In this document: positions 1-7,353 of the stretch, piece after piece
Layout: every line of letters starts with the position of its first letter
Numbering within the stretch: position 1 is the stretch's first letter
NCBI GenBank assembly: GCA_013791885.1
Contig: VMSZ01000011.1
Span: 1 to 40,727, forward strand
DNA from: Sulfurimonas sp.
GTDB lineage: Bacteria > Campylobacterota > Campylobacteria > Campylobacterales > Sulfurimonadaceae
Direction: 5' to 3'
DNA length: 40,727 bases
Notes under the pieces: model-generated
Database searches by the model: none
Told to the model about the DNA's origin: nothing
Seen by the model: only the letters and a program-made list of their open reading frames with translations
Program-made: the position numbers and the translations under genes

Positions 1-60
1 GACACCATAGAATCAAGCAAAGACGGGGCAAAAGCCTTTAGAGAAAAATTTTCGGTTTAA
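1..60 (+). CDS. C-terminal tail of a gene cut by the window start (possibly enoyl-CoA hydratase/isomerase family)
   Basis: An open frame from base 1 encodes 19 residues and ends with TAA at 58-60. The visible tail contains KDGAKAFREKF. This resembles the common C-terminal pattern of enoyl-CoA hydratase/isomerase proteins, in which a KEG..AF.EKR stretch closes the protein. That match is short and from memory, so the family is only a suggestion. The gene runs in the same direction as thiE, and copy A of the 80-bp structured repeat follows its stop codon after 60 bases. Confidence 0.45.
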   Translation, partial: DTIESSKDGAKAFREKFSV

Positions 61-120
61 ACGACAAATTTGCTCTACTAAAAACCTCCAAACTCCCATA
101 AAATACATATCAGATTATAT

Positions 121-200
121 TTCTGCCTCGAAAGAGGCAAGCTTCAGCGCCATAGCGGCTAGCGTAGCAAAGATGGGCTTAGCTCATTTTGCGTTTTAAA
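121..200 (+). repeat. Copy A of an 80-bp structured dispersed repeat
   Basis: Near-identical to 8095-8174 in the same orientation. It begins with a hairpin (stem GCCTC/GAGGC at 125-138) closed by the tetraloop GAAA. An almost invariant core follows at about 139-167. It ends with a second hairpin at 167-192: inner stem ATGGGC/GCTCAT, outer stem GCAAA/TTTGC, one bulged G at 172 and a TTA loop. A GTTTT run follows, so the last hairpin could act as an intrinsic terminator. The element ends 15 bases before the thiE start codon. It could be an RNA element, a terminator or a mobile palindromic repeat. Confidence 0.8.
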
Positions 201-215
201 AGGGAAAAATTTTGT

Positions 216-839
216 ATGTTTAAAGATAAATTACAAGGCTTGTATGTCATCACGGACGATGTTTTGACTCCGCCAAAAACACTTATGACTCAAGTAGAAG
301 AAGCCCTCAAAGGCGGCGCGAAAATAGTCCAGCTCAGAGATAAAACAAGCTCTCATGAAGATATAAAAAAAACTGCTCTCGCACTGCAAAAACTTTGTAA
401 TTCCTATAATGCTCTTTTTATCCTCAACGATGCAGTAGAGCTTGCTATAGAATTAGGGCTTAGCGGGCTTCATATTGGCAAGAGTGACCATCATAGAGTG
501 TCAGAGATTCGCAAAAAGTTTAAAGGGGTGCTTGGTGTTTCCTGTTATGGAGATATTGAATTGGCAATTGAGATGCAGGGAGAGGGAGTAGACTACGTTG
601 CGTTTGGTTCATTCTTTAGCTCGCCCACAAAACCGGGTTCAAACATCGTGCCTCTTGGTGTGCTTCGCATCGCAAAAAATAGCCTTGACATTCCCATCTG
701 TGCTATTGGCGGCCTCGATAGTGAAAATATATCCGATGTAATGCTGTATGAACCGGATATGGTTGCGTGCATAAGTGATATTTGGAAGAGCGAAAATATA
801 GAAGAAAAAAGTGCATTTTATAAGAACTTATATCTATGA
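216..839 (+). CDS. thiE: Thiamine phosphate synthase (ThiE)
   Basis: ThiE joins hydroxymethylpyrimidine diphosphate to thiazole phosphate in the cytoplasm to make thiamine phosphate. The 207-residue product has the family landmarks in order: GLYVITDD near the N-terminus, GGAKIVQLRDK, ILNDAVELA followed by GLHIGKSD, LGVSCYGDIELA, GVDYVAFGSFFSSPTKP (phosphate-binding region) and ICAIGGLDSENI near the C-terminus. Its length is normal for the family. I chose ATG 216 because AAAAGGGA lies upstream; an in-frame TTG at 189 falls inside the structured repeat and has no ribosome site. No thiamine pyrophosphate riboswitch is visible upstream, only repeat copy A. The TenI-like branch of the same fold is an alternative, but the substrate loops favour ThiE. 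Confidence 0.85.
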   Translation: MFKDKLQGLYVITDDVLTPPKTLMTQVEEALKGGAKIVQLRDKTSSHEDIKKTALALQKLCNSYNALFILNDAVELAIELGLSGLHIGKSDHHRVSEIRKKFKGVLGVSCYGDIELAIEMQGEGVDYVAFGSFFSSPTKPGSNIVPLGVLRIAKNSLDIPICAIGGLDSENISDVMLYEPDMVACISDIWKSENIEEKSAFYKNLYL

Positions 840-944
840 GGATACTAAGCAATCCAGTTTTAGCCGTAGCAATTACTGTAGACATTTTTTTGTTTTATCC
901 AATTAAGAGTACAATTGCGCTCTAATTTCCTTTTGAGAGAGAGT

Positions 945-1535
945 ATGAAAAATTTTTTATTTGCATCTTTTGTGTTGTTTACCTTTAGCGGCTGTGTTTC
1001 GAGTTCATTAAGCATGCAAGAAGAAAACGGTATTGTGCTTATGCAAGAAAAAAAGACTCTTGTAGCTCATGCAAAGCCTGAGGAAAAAAAAGTACTGCGT
1101 TTTACAAATCTTGATGTTTTACAGGTGCAATTGCAAAACGCAGCCAAAGAGAAGCTTTTTTATGAAGAGCTTGAAGCAAATCATGATTATGAGTTTAAAT
1201 ATGCAACAGTTGAGACACTTAAAAGAGTTTTTAATCTCAGTCGCTCGCATACACTACATCAATCAAGCAGTTTGTTGTTTATACAGCTCCAAAGCAAAGA
1301 TGGAAGTTATATAAATATATTTGCAGAGACAAGCAGTTTCCAGAAACTCTCTTTTGTCTATGGCTACTCAAACGCAGACTTTGAAGCGCTTGCCAAAGAG
1401 TTGGGTATCACTCTTGGTACTCCTGAGACAAACATCTTTATGCCCACAGAATCACTTACACATTGGAGCCAAAGCGATATATTTTTAAATCCTTTAGTCC
1501 AGCCCTTGTACCGAAAATATGGAATAGCTTTTTGA
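945..1535 (+). CDS. Putative lipoprotein of unknown function
   Basis: I do not recognise this 196-residue protein. It starts with a short basic end and a hydrophobic stretch ending in FSGC, a lipobox, so it should be lipid-anchored at the cell envelope with Cys near residue 18. The mature part is mixed alpha/beta in character, with a FIQLQSKDGSYINIFAE stretch and a GITLGTPE stretch, and no membrane segments or repeats. ATG 945 is preceded by a purine-rich GAGAGAGAG ribosome site; in-frame extension to a TTG-type start at 915 would place residues before the signal peptide. A TACAAT at 910-915 is a candidate -10 box. Its stop overlaps the likely start of the DTW-domain gene, so the two are probably translated together. 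Confidence 0.75.
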   Translation: MKNFLFASFVLFTFSGCVSSSLSMQEENGIVLMQEKKTLVAHAKPEEKKVLRFTNLDVLQVQLQNAAKEKLFYEELEANHDYEFKYATVETLKRVFNLSRSHTLHQSSSLLFIQLQSKDGSYINIFAETSSFQKLSFVYGYSNADFEALAKELGITLGTPETNIFMPTESLTHWSQSDIFLNPLVQPLYRKYGIAF

Positions 1536-2194
1536 CCTATTACGGAGACAGAGAGAAGTGTTATAAGTGTTATCGACCACAGAGTTCCTGTATGTGCGAA
1601 CATATAAATGCCGTTATGACAAACACGAAGTTTGTTATTTTAATGCACCCCAAAGAGTTTAAAAAAGTCAAAAATAATACCGGTTTTTTTACACATTTGA
1701 GTCTCTCAAACTCTGAACTTTTTGTAGGGGTGGATTTTTCCCAGCACAAACGCATAGGTGAAATACTTGCGACGCATGAGAGTTATATACTTTTTCCTTC
1801 ATCAGACGCAATTAATTTGAGTGAGCAAAATCCAAAAGCAGTAGATGAGAGTTCAAAAGAGATGGCGATTTTTATTTTGGACTCTACTTGGGCCTGTACC
1901 AATAAAATACTTCTTGAGAGTACAAATTTAAGAGAGCTTCCACACCTGAGTTTCACCACACAAAGAACTTCTCAATATCAAATTAAAGAACAACCCCAAA
2001 GCAATTACCTCTCAACCATAGAATCGACACTTGTAGTCTTGGAAGAGCTGCATAAACATAAAATAGAAAAAATAAAATCCGAGGAGTTGGAGAACTTTTT
2101 AAATCCTTTTTTTGAGATGATAGCTTATCAGCAGAAACTTATCAAAAATACACACAAAAGAGCTGTCCGCTATAAAAAAGTGATAGTTTTGTAA
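1532..2194 (+). CDS. DTW-domain tRNA-uridine aminocarboxypropyltransferase
   Basis: DTW-domain proteins (TapT/TrmX-type) transfer an aminocarboxypropyl group from S-adenosylmethionine to uridines in tRNA. The signature DSTW motif is present in the middle, and the N-terminus holds the cysteine cluster CYKCYRPQSSCMC (CxxC...CxC) usual for the family. At about 220 residues the length is normal. No ATG lies before the cysteine cluster. TTG 1532 overlaps the stop of the lipoprotein gene as TTGA, which would give coupled translation and a start just before the conserved YGDREKCYKC; a TTG at 1463 is possible but would overlap the upstream gene by 73 bases. Family assignment is firm; the exact tRNA position modified cannot be read from sequence. 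Confidence 0.85.
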   Translation: MTYYGDREKCYKCYRPQSSCMCEHINAVMTNTKFVILMHPKEFKKVKNNTGFFTHLSLSNSELFVGVDFSQHKRIGEILATHESYILFPSSDAINLSEQNPKAVDESSKEMAIFILDSTWACTNKILLESTNLRELPHLSFTTQRTSQYQIKEQPQSNYLSTIESTLVVLEELHKHKIEKIKSEELENFLNPFFEMIAYQQKLIKNTHKRAVRYKKVIVL

Positions 2195-2213
2195 TAACTT
2201 CTAAAAAAATAGT

Positions 2214-2219
2214 TATAAT
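2214..2219 (+). promoter_or_regulatory. Candidate -10 box for the carbonic anhydrase gene
   Basis: A perfect TATAAT sits 28 bases before the ATG at 2248, preceded by an A/T-rich run but with no clear -35 hexamer. This is the usual layout of housekeeping promoters in Campylobacterota. It implies the gene is transcribed separately from the DTW-domain gene. Confidence 0.5.
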
Positions 2220-2247
2220 CTTCGTCAATTCAAAAAAAGGTATATAA

Positions 2248-2997
2248 ATGAAATTAATAAGCGCAATTACCGCTGCACTTTTACTATCTGCATCGCTTAT
2301 GGCGAATGCTCATGCAACACACTGGGGATATACAGGTCACGAAGGTCCAGCTAACTGGGGTGATTTAGATGAAAAATACACAATGTGTAAAGTGGGTACT
2401 TCACAGTCACCAATTAATATTACTAAAGATGTAAAGATTGATACAAATGACTTAAAACCTATCGCGTTTAACTACGTAACAGGTGCATCAGAAGTTATTA
2501 ACAACGGACATACTATTCAGGTAAATATTAAAGACGGAAGCAGTATTACTGTTGATGGGATTGAATTTGCATTAAAACAATTTCACTTTCACACACCAAG
2601 TGAAAACCAGATAGAAGGGAAAAACTTTCCACTTGAGGGACACTTTGTTCACGCTTCAAAAGATGGCCAGTTGGCCGTTGTCGCTGTAATGTTTGAAGAT
2701 GGTGCAGAAAATCCGATTATCAAAAAAATCTGGGAGAAAATGCCTCATAAAGCAGAAGAGAAAAACAGCTGTGGATTATCTTCAAAAGTAATTAACGATA
2801 TGCTTCCAAAAGATAAAGATTATTACAGATTCAGCGGTTCACTTACAACGCCTCCATGTTCTGAGGGTGTTAGATGGTTAGTTATGAAAAACTACTCTCA
2901 CATTTCAGCAGAGCAGACAAAAGAGTTCTTAGAACTTTTCCACCATGCAAACAACAGACCTGTTCAGCCTATAAACGCAAGACAGATTGCAGAATAA
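2248..2997 (+). CDS. Periplasmic alpha-class carbonic anhydrase
   Basis: Alpha carbonic anhydrases interconvert CO2 and bicarbonate at a zinc ion. The protein is 249 residues with a cleavable signal peptide (about residues 1-21, ending ANA), so it works in the periplasm. Zinc ligands are His113 and His115 in FHFHTPSEN and His132 in EGHFVHA; the SPINI and GSLTTPPCSEGVRW motifs are also present. Cys47 and the Cys in PPCSEG can form the disulfide common in bacterial exported members. The start ATG follows AAAAAAGGT. In an autotroph it would feed CO2 or bicarbonate to fixation or pH control. A possible partner is the SulP transporter at 13203-14867, but this is only inferred. Confidence 0.95.
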   Translation: MKLISAITAALLLSASLMANAHATHWGYTGHEGPANWGDLDEKYTMCKVGTSQSPINITKDVKIDTNDLKPIAFNYVTGASEVINNGHTIQVNIKDGSSITVDGIEFALKQFHFHTPSENQIEGKNFPLEGHFVHASKDGQLAVVAVMFEDGAENPIIKKIWEKMPHKAEEKNSCGLSSKVINDMLPKDKDYYRFSGSLTTPPCSEGVRWLVMKNYSHISAEQTKEFLELFHHANNRPVQPINARQIAE

Positions 2998-3005
2998 GGC
3001 AAGTT

Positions 3006-3024
3006 AGTCTCTTTTTAAGAGACT
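3006..3024. terminator. Hairpin between convergent carbonic anhydrase and yggS genes
   Basis: A perfect 7-bp inverted repeat (AGTCTCT/AGAGACT, loop TTTTA) begins 8 bases after the carbonic anhydrase stop and overlaps the TAG stop of the minus-strand gene. It can serve both directions, but neither side has a long T tract, so it is a weak terminator prediction. Confidence 0.45.
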
Positions 3025-3697
3025 ACTTGTTAAACATCAGTGAGCCTAGTCTCACCATGTTTGAGCCGCACTCAATAGCTAACTCAAAATCCCCGCTCAT
3101 TCCCATAGAACAGATGCTTGCACCTTTTAACTCTTTGTAAATGTCGTAAGTTGTCTCAAAACTTTTTTTAATGATTTCTTTATCTTCCGTGTGCGCGCCG
3201 ATGCTCATAACACCTTTGAGGTTTATGTTTGGACATTCGCTTTGTATCTGCTCATAAACTGCTTTGGCAATTTCAGGCATAACACCGTGTTTGGACTCTT
3301 CTTTTGCAGAATTAATCTGAAGCAGAGCGTCAAGCGTCATCTCTTTTGCTTCAAGTTTTTTCTGTAATTCATGAGCAAGGTCCAACGAATCGAGTGCATG
3401 AAAAAGTGAAGGATTGATGTCAAGCAGATTGTTAATCTTGTTTTTTTGCAGGTTCCCAACAAAATGCCATTCCAGAGGCAACTCTTCAAGTTCAATTGAT
3501 TTAGTTTTTAAGTCTTGAACTTTGTTCTCTCCAAAAGCTCTTTGACCTATTTTATAGAGTTTTTCTATCTCATCTGAAGTCGAATATTTACTGATAGCCA
3601 CGATTTTTACGATGTGATGGTCGCTCACTTTAAGTCGTGCAGTCTCGACTCTTCTTATGACACTGTCAATATATATTTTGTATTCAATTTCATTCAT
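3023..3697 (-). CDS. YggS/PROSC-family pyridoxal-5'-phosphate homeostasis protein
   Basis: This family binds pyridoxal phosphate on a TIM-barrel fold and buffers free cofactor and amino-acid pools in the cytoplasm, with no known enzymatic reaction. Lys37 in IVAISKYS is the predicted Schiff-base lysine. Other conserved blocks are FGENKVQDL, LEWHFVGNLQKNKI and the C-terminal MGMSGDFELAIECGSNMVRLG phosphate-binding region (first part MSGDFE). At 224 residues it is full length. It starts 4 bases downstream of the rseP stop and is the last gene of the pgsA-rseP-yggS run. It ends in a hairpin shared with the convergent carbonic anhydrase gene. Confidence 0.9.
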   Translation of the reverse strand: MNEIEYKIYIDSVIRRVETARLKVSDHHIVKIVAISKYSTSDEIEKLYKIGQRAFGENKVQDLKTKSIELEELPLEWHFVGNLQKNKINNLLDINPSLFHALDSLDLAHELQKKLEAKEMTLDALLQINSAKEESKHGVMPEIAKAVYEQIQSECPNINLKGVMSIGAHTEDKEIIKKSFETTYDIYKELKGASICSMGMSGDFELAIECGSNMVRLGSLMFNK

Positions 3698-3701
3698 ATT
3701 A

Positions 3702-4754
3702 TCATCCTACTAATCGAGTTATATCGTTGTAAAGTCCGAGTCCCATAAGTGAGAAAAGAACCACCCATCCGGCAATGGTAAGTTTTATTAAAACTGCTTC
3801 GCTTGGAGCGCGTCTAGCTATCATCTCATAAAGATTAAACATTATGTGTCCGCCATCAAGAGCAGGAATTGGAAGCAGGTTTAAAACGCCAAGGTTGACA
3901 GAGATGAGGGCTGCAAAAAAGAAAACACTCATCCATCCGGCGTCTGTTGCATCGGAAGTAAGTTTGACTATGCTTATGACGCCGCCAAGTTCTTTTGCGG
4001 GAACATCACCGCTTAGGAGTTTTTGCACGCCTGTAAAAATCATTGTAGAGGCAAAAATGGTTTGTTTCGTTGCATAAGCAAGTGTTTCTGAGGCACTGAG
4101 CTCAAGTTTATGAGTCACACCGGCACTTGATATACCTATCATTTTACGCTCAACGACTTCATTGAACATATTTGTTGTCTGTTTTATTTCCGGAGTGAGA
4201 ATTTTGTACTCTACAAATCCGGCTCTCTCAATCTCAAGATTAAGAGCACCATTTGAATTTGCAATAATCTCAGCCATCTCTTCCCAAGTAGCTACAGGAG
4301 TGGCGTTTATGGAACGAACTGTGTCATTAGACTCAAGTCCCGCTACAAAAGCCGGAGAATCCTTTACAACATCGCCTATGACAGGAGAGAGGATATTCGG
4401 TCCGCCGAGAGCGATAAAAAAGTAAAGCACAAAGGCTAAGATGAAGTTTGCCGCAGGACCTGCTAAAAGTATAAAAATGCGTTGCAACGGTGTTTTTGTA
4501 TTGTAACTGTCTTTGTCTAAACTTACTTTACTCGGGTCAGAATCATCCTGGCCCTTCATCTGAACATAACCGCCTAGAGGTATCATCGCTATTTTCCATT
4601 CGGTTCCCCAAGCACGAAATGAGGCTATTTTTTTGCCAAAACCGATGCTGAAAACTTCTACATAAACGCCCATTAAACGAGCTGCCATATAGTGTCCCAG
4701 CTCATGGAAGAAAATAAGTGCCGAGAGGACTACAAGAGATACTAACCAACTCAT
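3702..4754 (-). CDS. rseP: RseP-type site-2 membrane metalloprotease
   Basis: Site-2 proteases cut transmembrane segments of anti-sigma factors or signal peptide remnants in the inner membrane. The zinc site HELGH is at residues 17-21 inside the first membrane segment, and the third ligand region NLLPIPALDGGH is in the last third. A single PDZ-like region lies between, around residues 120-205. At 350 residues it has the length of the single-PDZ epsilonproteobacterial form rather than the longer E. coli protein. Its start overlaps the stop of pgsA by ATGA (4751-4754), giving coupled translation, and yggS follows after 4 bases. The substrate cannot be told from sequence. Confidence 0.9.
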   Translation of the reverse strand: MSWLVSLVVLSALIFFHELGHYMAARLMGVYVEVFSIGFGKKIASFRAWGTEWKIAMIPLGGYVQMKGQDDSDPSKVSLDKDSYNTKTPLQRIFILLAGPAANFILAFVLYFFIALGGPNILSPVIGDVVKDSPAFVAGLESNDTVRSINATPVATWEEMAEIIANSNGALNLEIERAGFVEYKILTPEIKQTTNMFNEVVERKMIGISSAGVTHKLELSASETLAYATKQTIFASTMIFTGVQKLLSGDVPAKELGGVISIVKLTSDATDAGWMSVFFFAALISVNLGVLNLLPIPALDGGHIMFNLYEMIARRAPSEAVLIKLTIAGWVVLFSLMGLGLYNDITRLVG

Positions 4755-5305
4755 GCGATTTCTCCTTTTAAAAGAGCTTTTCTAAAGCCCCACAGGTATT
4801 CAAACCCTGAGTAAAGAGTAATGGCAACGGCTAACCATAAAAGTTCAGCTCCAAAAGGCCAGTGCATCAGTAAAAAACCTATTGCTATCATTTGGAGAAC
4901 GGTTTTTATTTTCCCTGCCCAAGAAGCTTTGACGCTTAAGCCTTCACTCACGGCGACAGTGCGTATGCCTGTGATGAAAAGCTCACGAACAATGATGATG
5001 TAAATAGCCCAAGCAGAAGCTTCTCCTATCATCATAAGCCCTAAAAACGCAGCTAATGTGAGCATTTTGTCAGCGAGCGGGTCAAGAATAGCTCCAAGCA
5101 TGGTCATTTGGTTCCACTCTCTGGCAATATAGCCGTCAAAAAAATCTGTAGCAGAAGCTAAAACAAATAAAAGTGAAGCAAAATAGTAGTTCCAAGTTAT
5201 ATCAAAACCATTCTCAGTAAAAACTTGCGGATTTAAAATAATCCAGAACATAAGAGGTGCTAAAAGTATGCGAAGAGATGCTAAGATGTTGGGTAGATTT
5301 AGCAA
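4751..5305 (-). CDS. pgsA: CDP-diacylglycerol-glycerol-3-phosphate 3-phosphatidyltransferase
   Basis: PgsA makes phosphatidylglycerol phosphate, the committed step to phosphatidylglycerol and cardiolipin, in the inner membrane. The complete CDP-alcohol phosphatidyltransferase motif is present: DFFDGYIAR, then G eight residues on, then DPLAD. The 184-residue length and several membrane segments fit the family. The start is TTG at 5305 in front of LNLPNILASLR; TTAAGGAC lies 5 bases upstream, a good ribosome site, and no ATG is nearby. It leads the pgsA-rseP-yggS operon and is divergent from the acyltransferase gene at 5426. Confidence 0.92.
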   Translation of the reverse strand: MLNLPNILASLRILLAPLMFWIILNPQVFTENGFDITWNYYFASLLFVLASATDFFDGYIAREWNQMTMLGAILDPLADKMLTLAAFLGLMMIGEASAWAIYIIIVRELFITGIRTVAVSEGLSVKASWAGKIKTVLQMIAIGFLLMHWPFGAELLWLAVAITLYSGFEYLWGFRKALLKGEIA

Positions 5306-5378
5306 AAAAAGTCCTTAAAATATGAATAGGAAATTCTAGCCTTTTGGCTCTTAATATCGGCTTGTATTTGGCTTTTAA

Positions 5379-5408
5379 TTGACATAGGTTTGAAATCTTG
5401 GATATCAT
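5379..5408 (+). promoter_or_regulatory. Candidate sigma-70 promoter for the acyltransferase operon
   Basis: TTGACA at 5379-5384 and TATCAT at 5403-5408 are spaced by 18 bases. A recognisable -35 box is unusual next to the other promoters in this window. Transcription would begin near 5414-5416, which favours translation from ATG 5426 over ATG 5414. Confidence 0.5.
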
Positions 5409-5425
5409 AAAAAATGGAAAAATTA

Positions 5426-6598
5426 ATGGATTTTAAAAAGATTGAAAATAGAGTTTTAGCGCTTAGCCCGTATCTTGAAAATATAAAAGTGAGTCTCCGC
5501 GGGGGGAGACTTTTTGCAAGCATGACGCCTGATTTTGAAGCACTGCAAAAAGCCAATATTATCAACATAGAAGATGAGCTGAAGTGGTACGCAGTGGAAC
5601 TCTATAATCTTGAAGTACCGGATGAAGAAAAAATTCGCGGCTATGAAATAGTTTATCCTAAAATCAGCAGCGAAGAAGAGCCAAAAGAAGATGAAATATA
5701 CAGACGTCTCAAAGGTTTTTTGCAAACACTTAGCAGTGCAAAAATAAACTACAATTCGCATTTGGAACTCGATTTGGGGCTTGACTCCATCGACTATGTA
5801 GAACTTTTTATTTTTGTAGAGGAGAGCTTCGGCGTTCTTATAGATGAAAAAAACTTTGCCTCCATGATGCGCTTGCATGAACTTTATTTGTATGTTAAAG
5901 AGCATTGCAAAGCTGTGCAAAACGCAAGCAGCAGCCTTAATGAAGCTCTCAAAGAGCCGATAAAAGAGAAACTCAGATACTCGCCTTTTATCATGCTGCT
6001 CTATAAAATTTTTCTTTTTCCTCTTTTTAAACTCTATTTTCGTCTTGAGGTGAGCGGAAGAGAAAATATTCCCCAAAGTCCTTGCATATTCGCGCCTTCA
6101 CACCAGAGTATGCTTGACGGCTTTTTAGTGGAGTCGTCTTTGCCGTACAAGACTTTGAAAAACACTTTCTTTTTGGCCTACAAAAATGTTTTTGGTACAA
6201 AATTTTTAAAGCCGATTTCGGATAATGGGCAAACAATACTCATTGATGCCAATGAAAATCTCAAACACACCCTGCAGTATGTCGCTCTGCCGCTGCATGA
6301 GCATAAAAACCTTGTTATTTTTCCAGAAGGTGCCAGAACAAGAGACAGAGAACTTTTGGAATTTCGGCCTTTTTTTGCCATGCTCTCTAAACTTTACAAT
6401 GTTCCTGTTGTACCTGTTTTAGTCGATGGCAGTTTTGAAGCCCTGCGAAGCGGAACGCTTTTTCCAAAACCAAAAAAAATTATCGTGCGTTATTTGGAGC
6501 CGATTTATCCCGATGGACTTGACGTTGCAGAGATTACTCAAAAAACAAAAGATGCCATTGCCTATGAGCTAAAATCAAACGGAGTTTTTTCACGATGA
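5426..6598 (+). CDS. Fusion of degenerate acyl-ligase tail, acyl carrier domain and PlsC-type acyltransferase
   Basis: Three parts can be read. Residues 1-75 resemble the small C-terminal subdomain of long-chain acyl-CoA/acyl-ACP ligases, including a GRLFASMTPDFEAL stretch, but the large AMP-binding domain is absent and the usual PKT..GKI.R lysine loop is replaced. Residues about 85-160 form an acyl carrier domain, LGLDSIDYVELF, with Ser121 as the phosphopantetheine site. Residues about 180-390 are a PlsC-type lysophospholipid acyltransferase, with motif I HQSMLD (226-231), FPEGART (299-305) and VPVVPV. It probably moves an acyl chain held on its own carrier domain to a lysophospholipid or related acceptor. 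ATG 5426 has a GGA-containing site 6 bases upstream; ATG 5414 adds 4 residues. It overlaps the next gene by ATGA. The function is inferred from domains only. Confidence 0.8.
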   Translation: MDFKKIENRVLALSPYLENIKVSLRGGRLFASMTPDFEALQKANIINIEDELKWYAVELYNLEVPDEEKIRGYEIVYPKISSEEEPKEDEIYRRLKGFLQTLSSAKINYNSHLELDLGLDSIDYVELFIFVEESFGVLIDEKNFASMMRLHELYLYVKEHCKAVQNASSSLNEALKEPIKEKLRYSPFIMLLYKIFLFPLFKLYFRLEVSGRENIPQSPCIFAPSHQSMLDGFLVESSLPYKTLKNTFFLAYKNVFGTKFLKPISDNGQTILIDANENLKHTLQYVALPLHEHKNLVIFPEGARTRDRELLEFRPFFAMLSKLYNVPVVPVLVDGSFEALRSGTLFPKPKKIIVRYLEPIYPDGLDVAEITQKTKDAIAYELKSNGVFSR

Positions 6599-7353
6599 GT
6601 TTTCTAAAACTTTTTAAAAAGCCGGGACTTATAGCGGCACACAGAGGTGCCAGAAGTTTAGCACCGGAAAACACACTCAAAGCACTGCAAATGAGCCTTG
6701 GAAGATGTGATTTTATGGAGATAGATGTTCAACTCAGTTCTGACAATGTCGCGGTGATTATGCATGATGAAACGCTGAAGCGAACTACTGACGTAAAAAG
6801 CTTTGAGGAGTTTAAGAAACGCAGCCCTTATAAGGTTTGTGACTTTACATTCAAAGAGTTGAAAAAGCTTGATTATGGAGAAGGTGAGCCGCTTTTAACA
6901 CTTGAAAAAGCACTTGCGTTTGTGCAGGAAAATGCAGTATATATAAATGTAGAACTCAAAGATGTAAGCGGGAATTTTGAAGATGCGTTTTTTGTCTCTC
7001 TTGTGCTTGAGCAGATACAAAAACATAAAGTAGAAGCATATGTTTTACTCTCTTCATTTCGTCACGAATACCTGCGTTTAGTCAAACAAAAAATGCCAAA
7101 TATGCCGACTGCGGCTTTGGTAGAAGATGTACATCCTGAGAATCTTTTAGAGTATCTTAAAGATTTAAAAGTCGAAATGTACAATCTCAATGATGAACTT
7201 GTAGATGCCGATACAGTCCAAAATTTAAGAAACGCAGGATACTTCGTCGGTGTTTATACAGTCAATAGCAAAAAACGTAAAAACGAGCTCTTTGCAATGG
7301 GTGTAAATGCTATTTACACAGACAAACTTTATCTAGAATCAGGAAAACTATGA
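6595..7353 (+). CDS. Glycerophosphodiester phosphodiesterase
   Basis: GDPD enzymes split glycerophosphodiesters into glycerol 3-phosphate and an alcohol. The N-terminal catalytic block is intact: IAAHRGARSLAPENT with His16 and Arg17, the metal ligands Glu42 and Asp44 in MEIDVQL, and VIMHDETLKRTTD with His57. VYINVELKD supplies a further metal ligand, and the C-terminal GVYTVNS and GVNAIYTDK blocks complete the barrel. No signal peptide is seen, so it is cytoplasmic. The 252-residue length is typical. It overlaps the acyltransferase (ATGA 6595-6598) and the methyltransferase (ATGA 7350-7353). This suggests lipid headgroup or lysophospholipid turnover linked to acyl transfer. Confidence 0.92.
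   Translation: MSFLKLFKKPGLIAAHRGARSLAPENTLKALQMSLGRCDFMEIDVQLSSDNVAVIMHDETLKRTTDVKSFEEFKKRSPYKVCDFTFKELKKLDYGEGEPLLTLEKALAFVQENAVYINVELKDVSGNFEDAFFVSLVLEQIQKHKVEAYVLLSSFRHEYLRLVKQKMPNMPTAALVEDVHPENLLEYLKDLKVEMYNLNDELVDADTVQNLRNAGYFVGVYTVNSKKRKNELFAMGVNAIYTDKLYLESGKL

Noticed and set aside
61-215. A thiamine pyrophosphate riboswitch in front of thiE
   Set aside because: The conserved THI-box segments such as CUGAGA are not present; the structure there is the repeat element also found at 8095-8174, which is not next to a thiamine gene.
5456-6076. A 206-codon open frame on the minus strand inside the acyltransferase gene
   Set aside because: It is antisense to a gene with clear ACP and PlsC motifs, its translation is rich in Phe, Lys and Ile with no domain, and it has no ribosome site.
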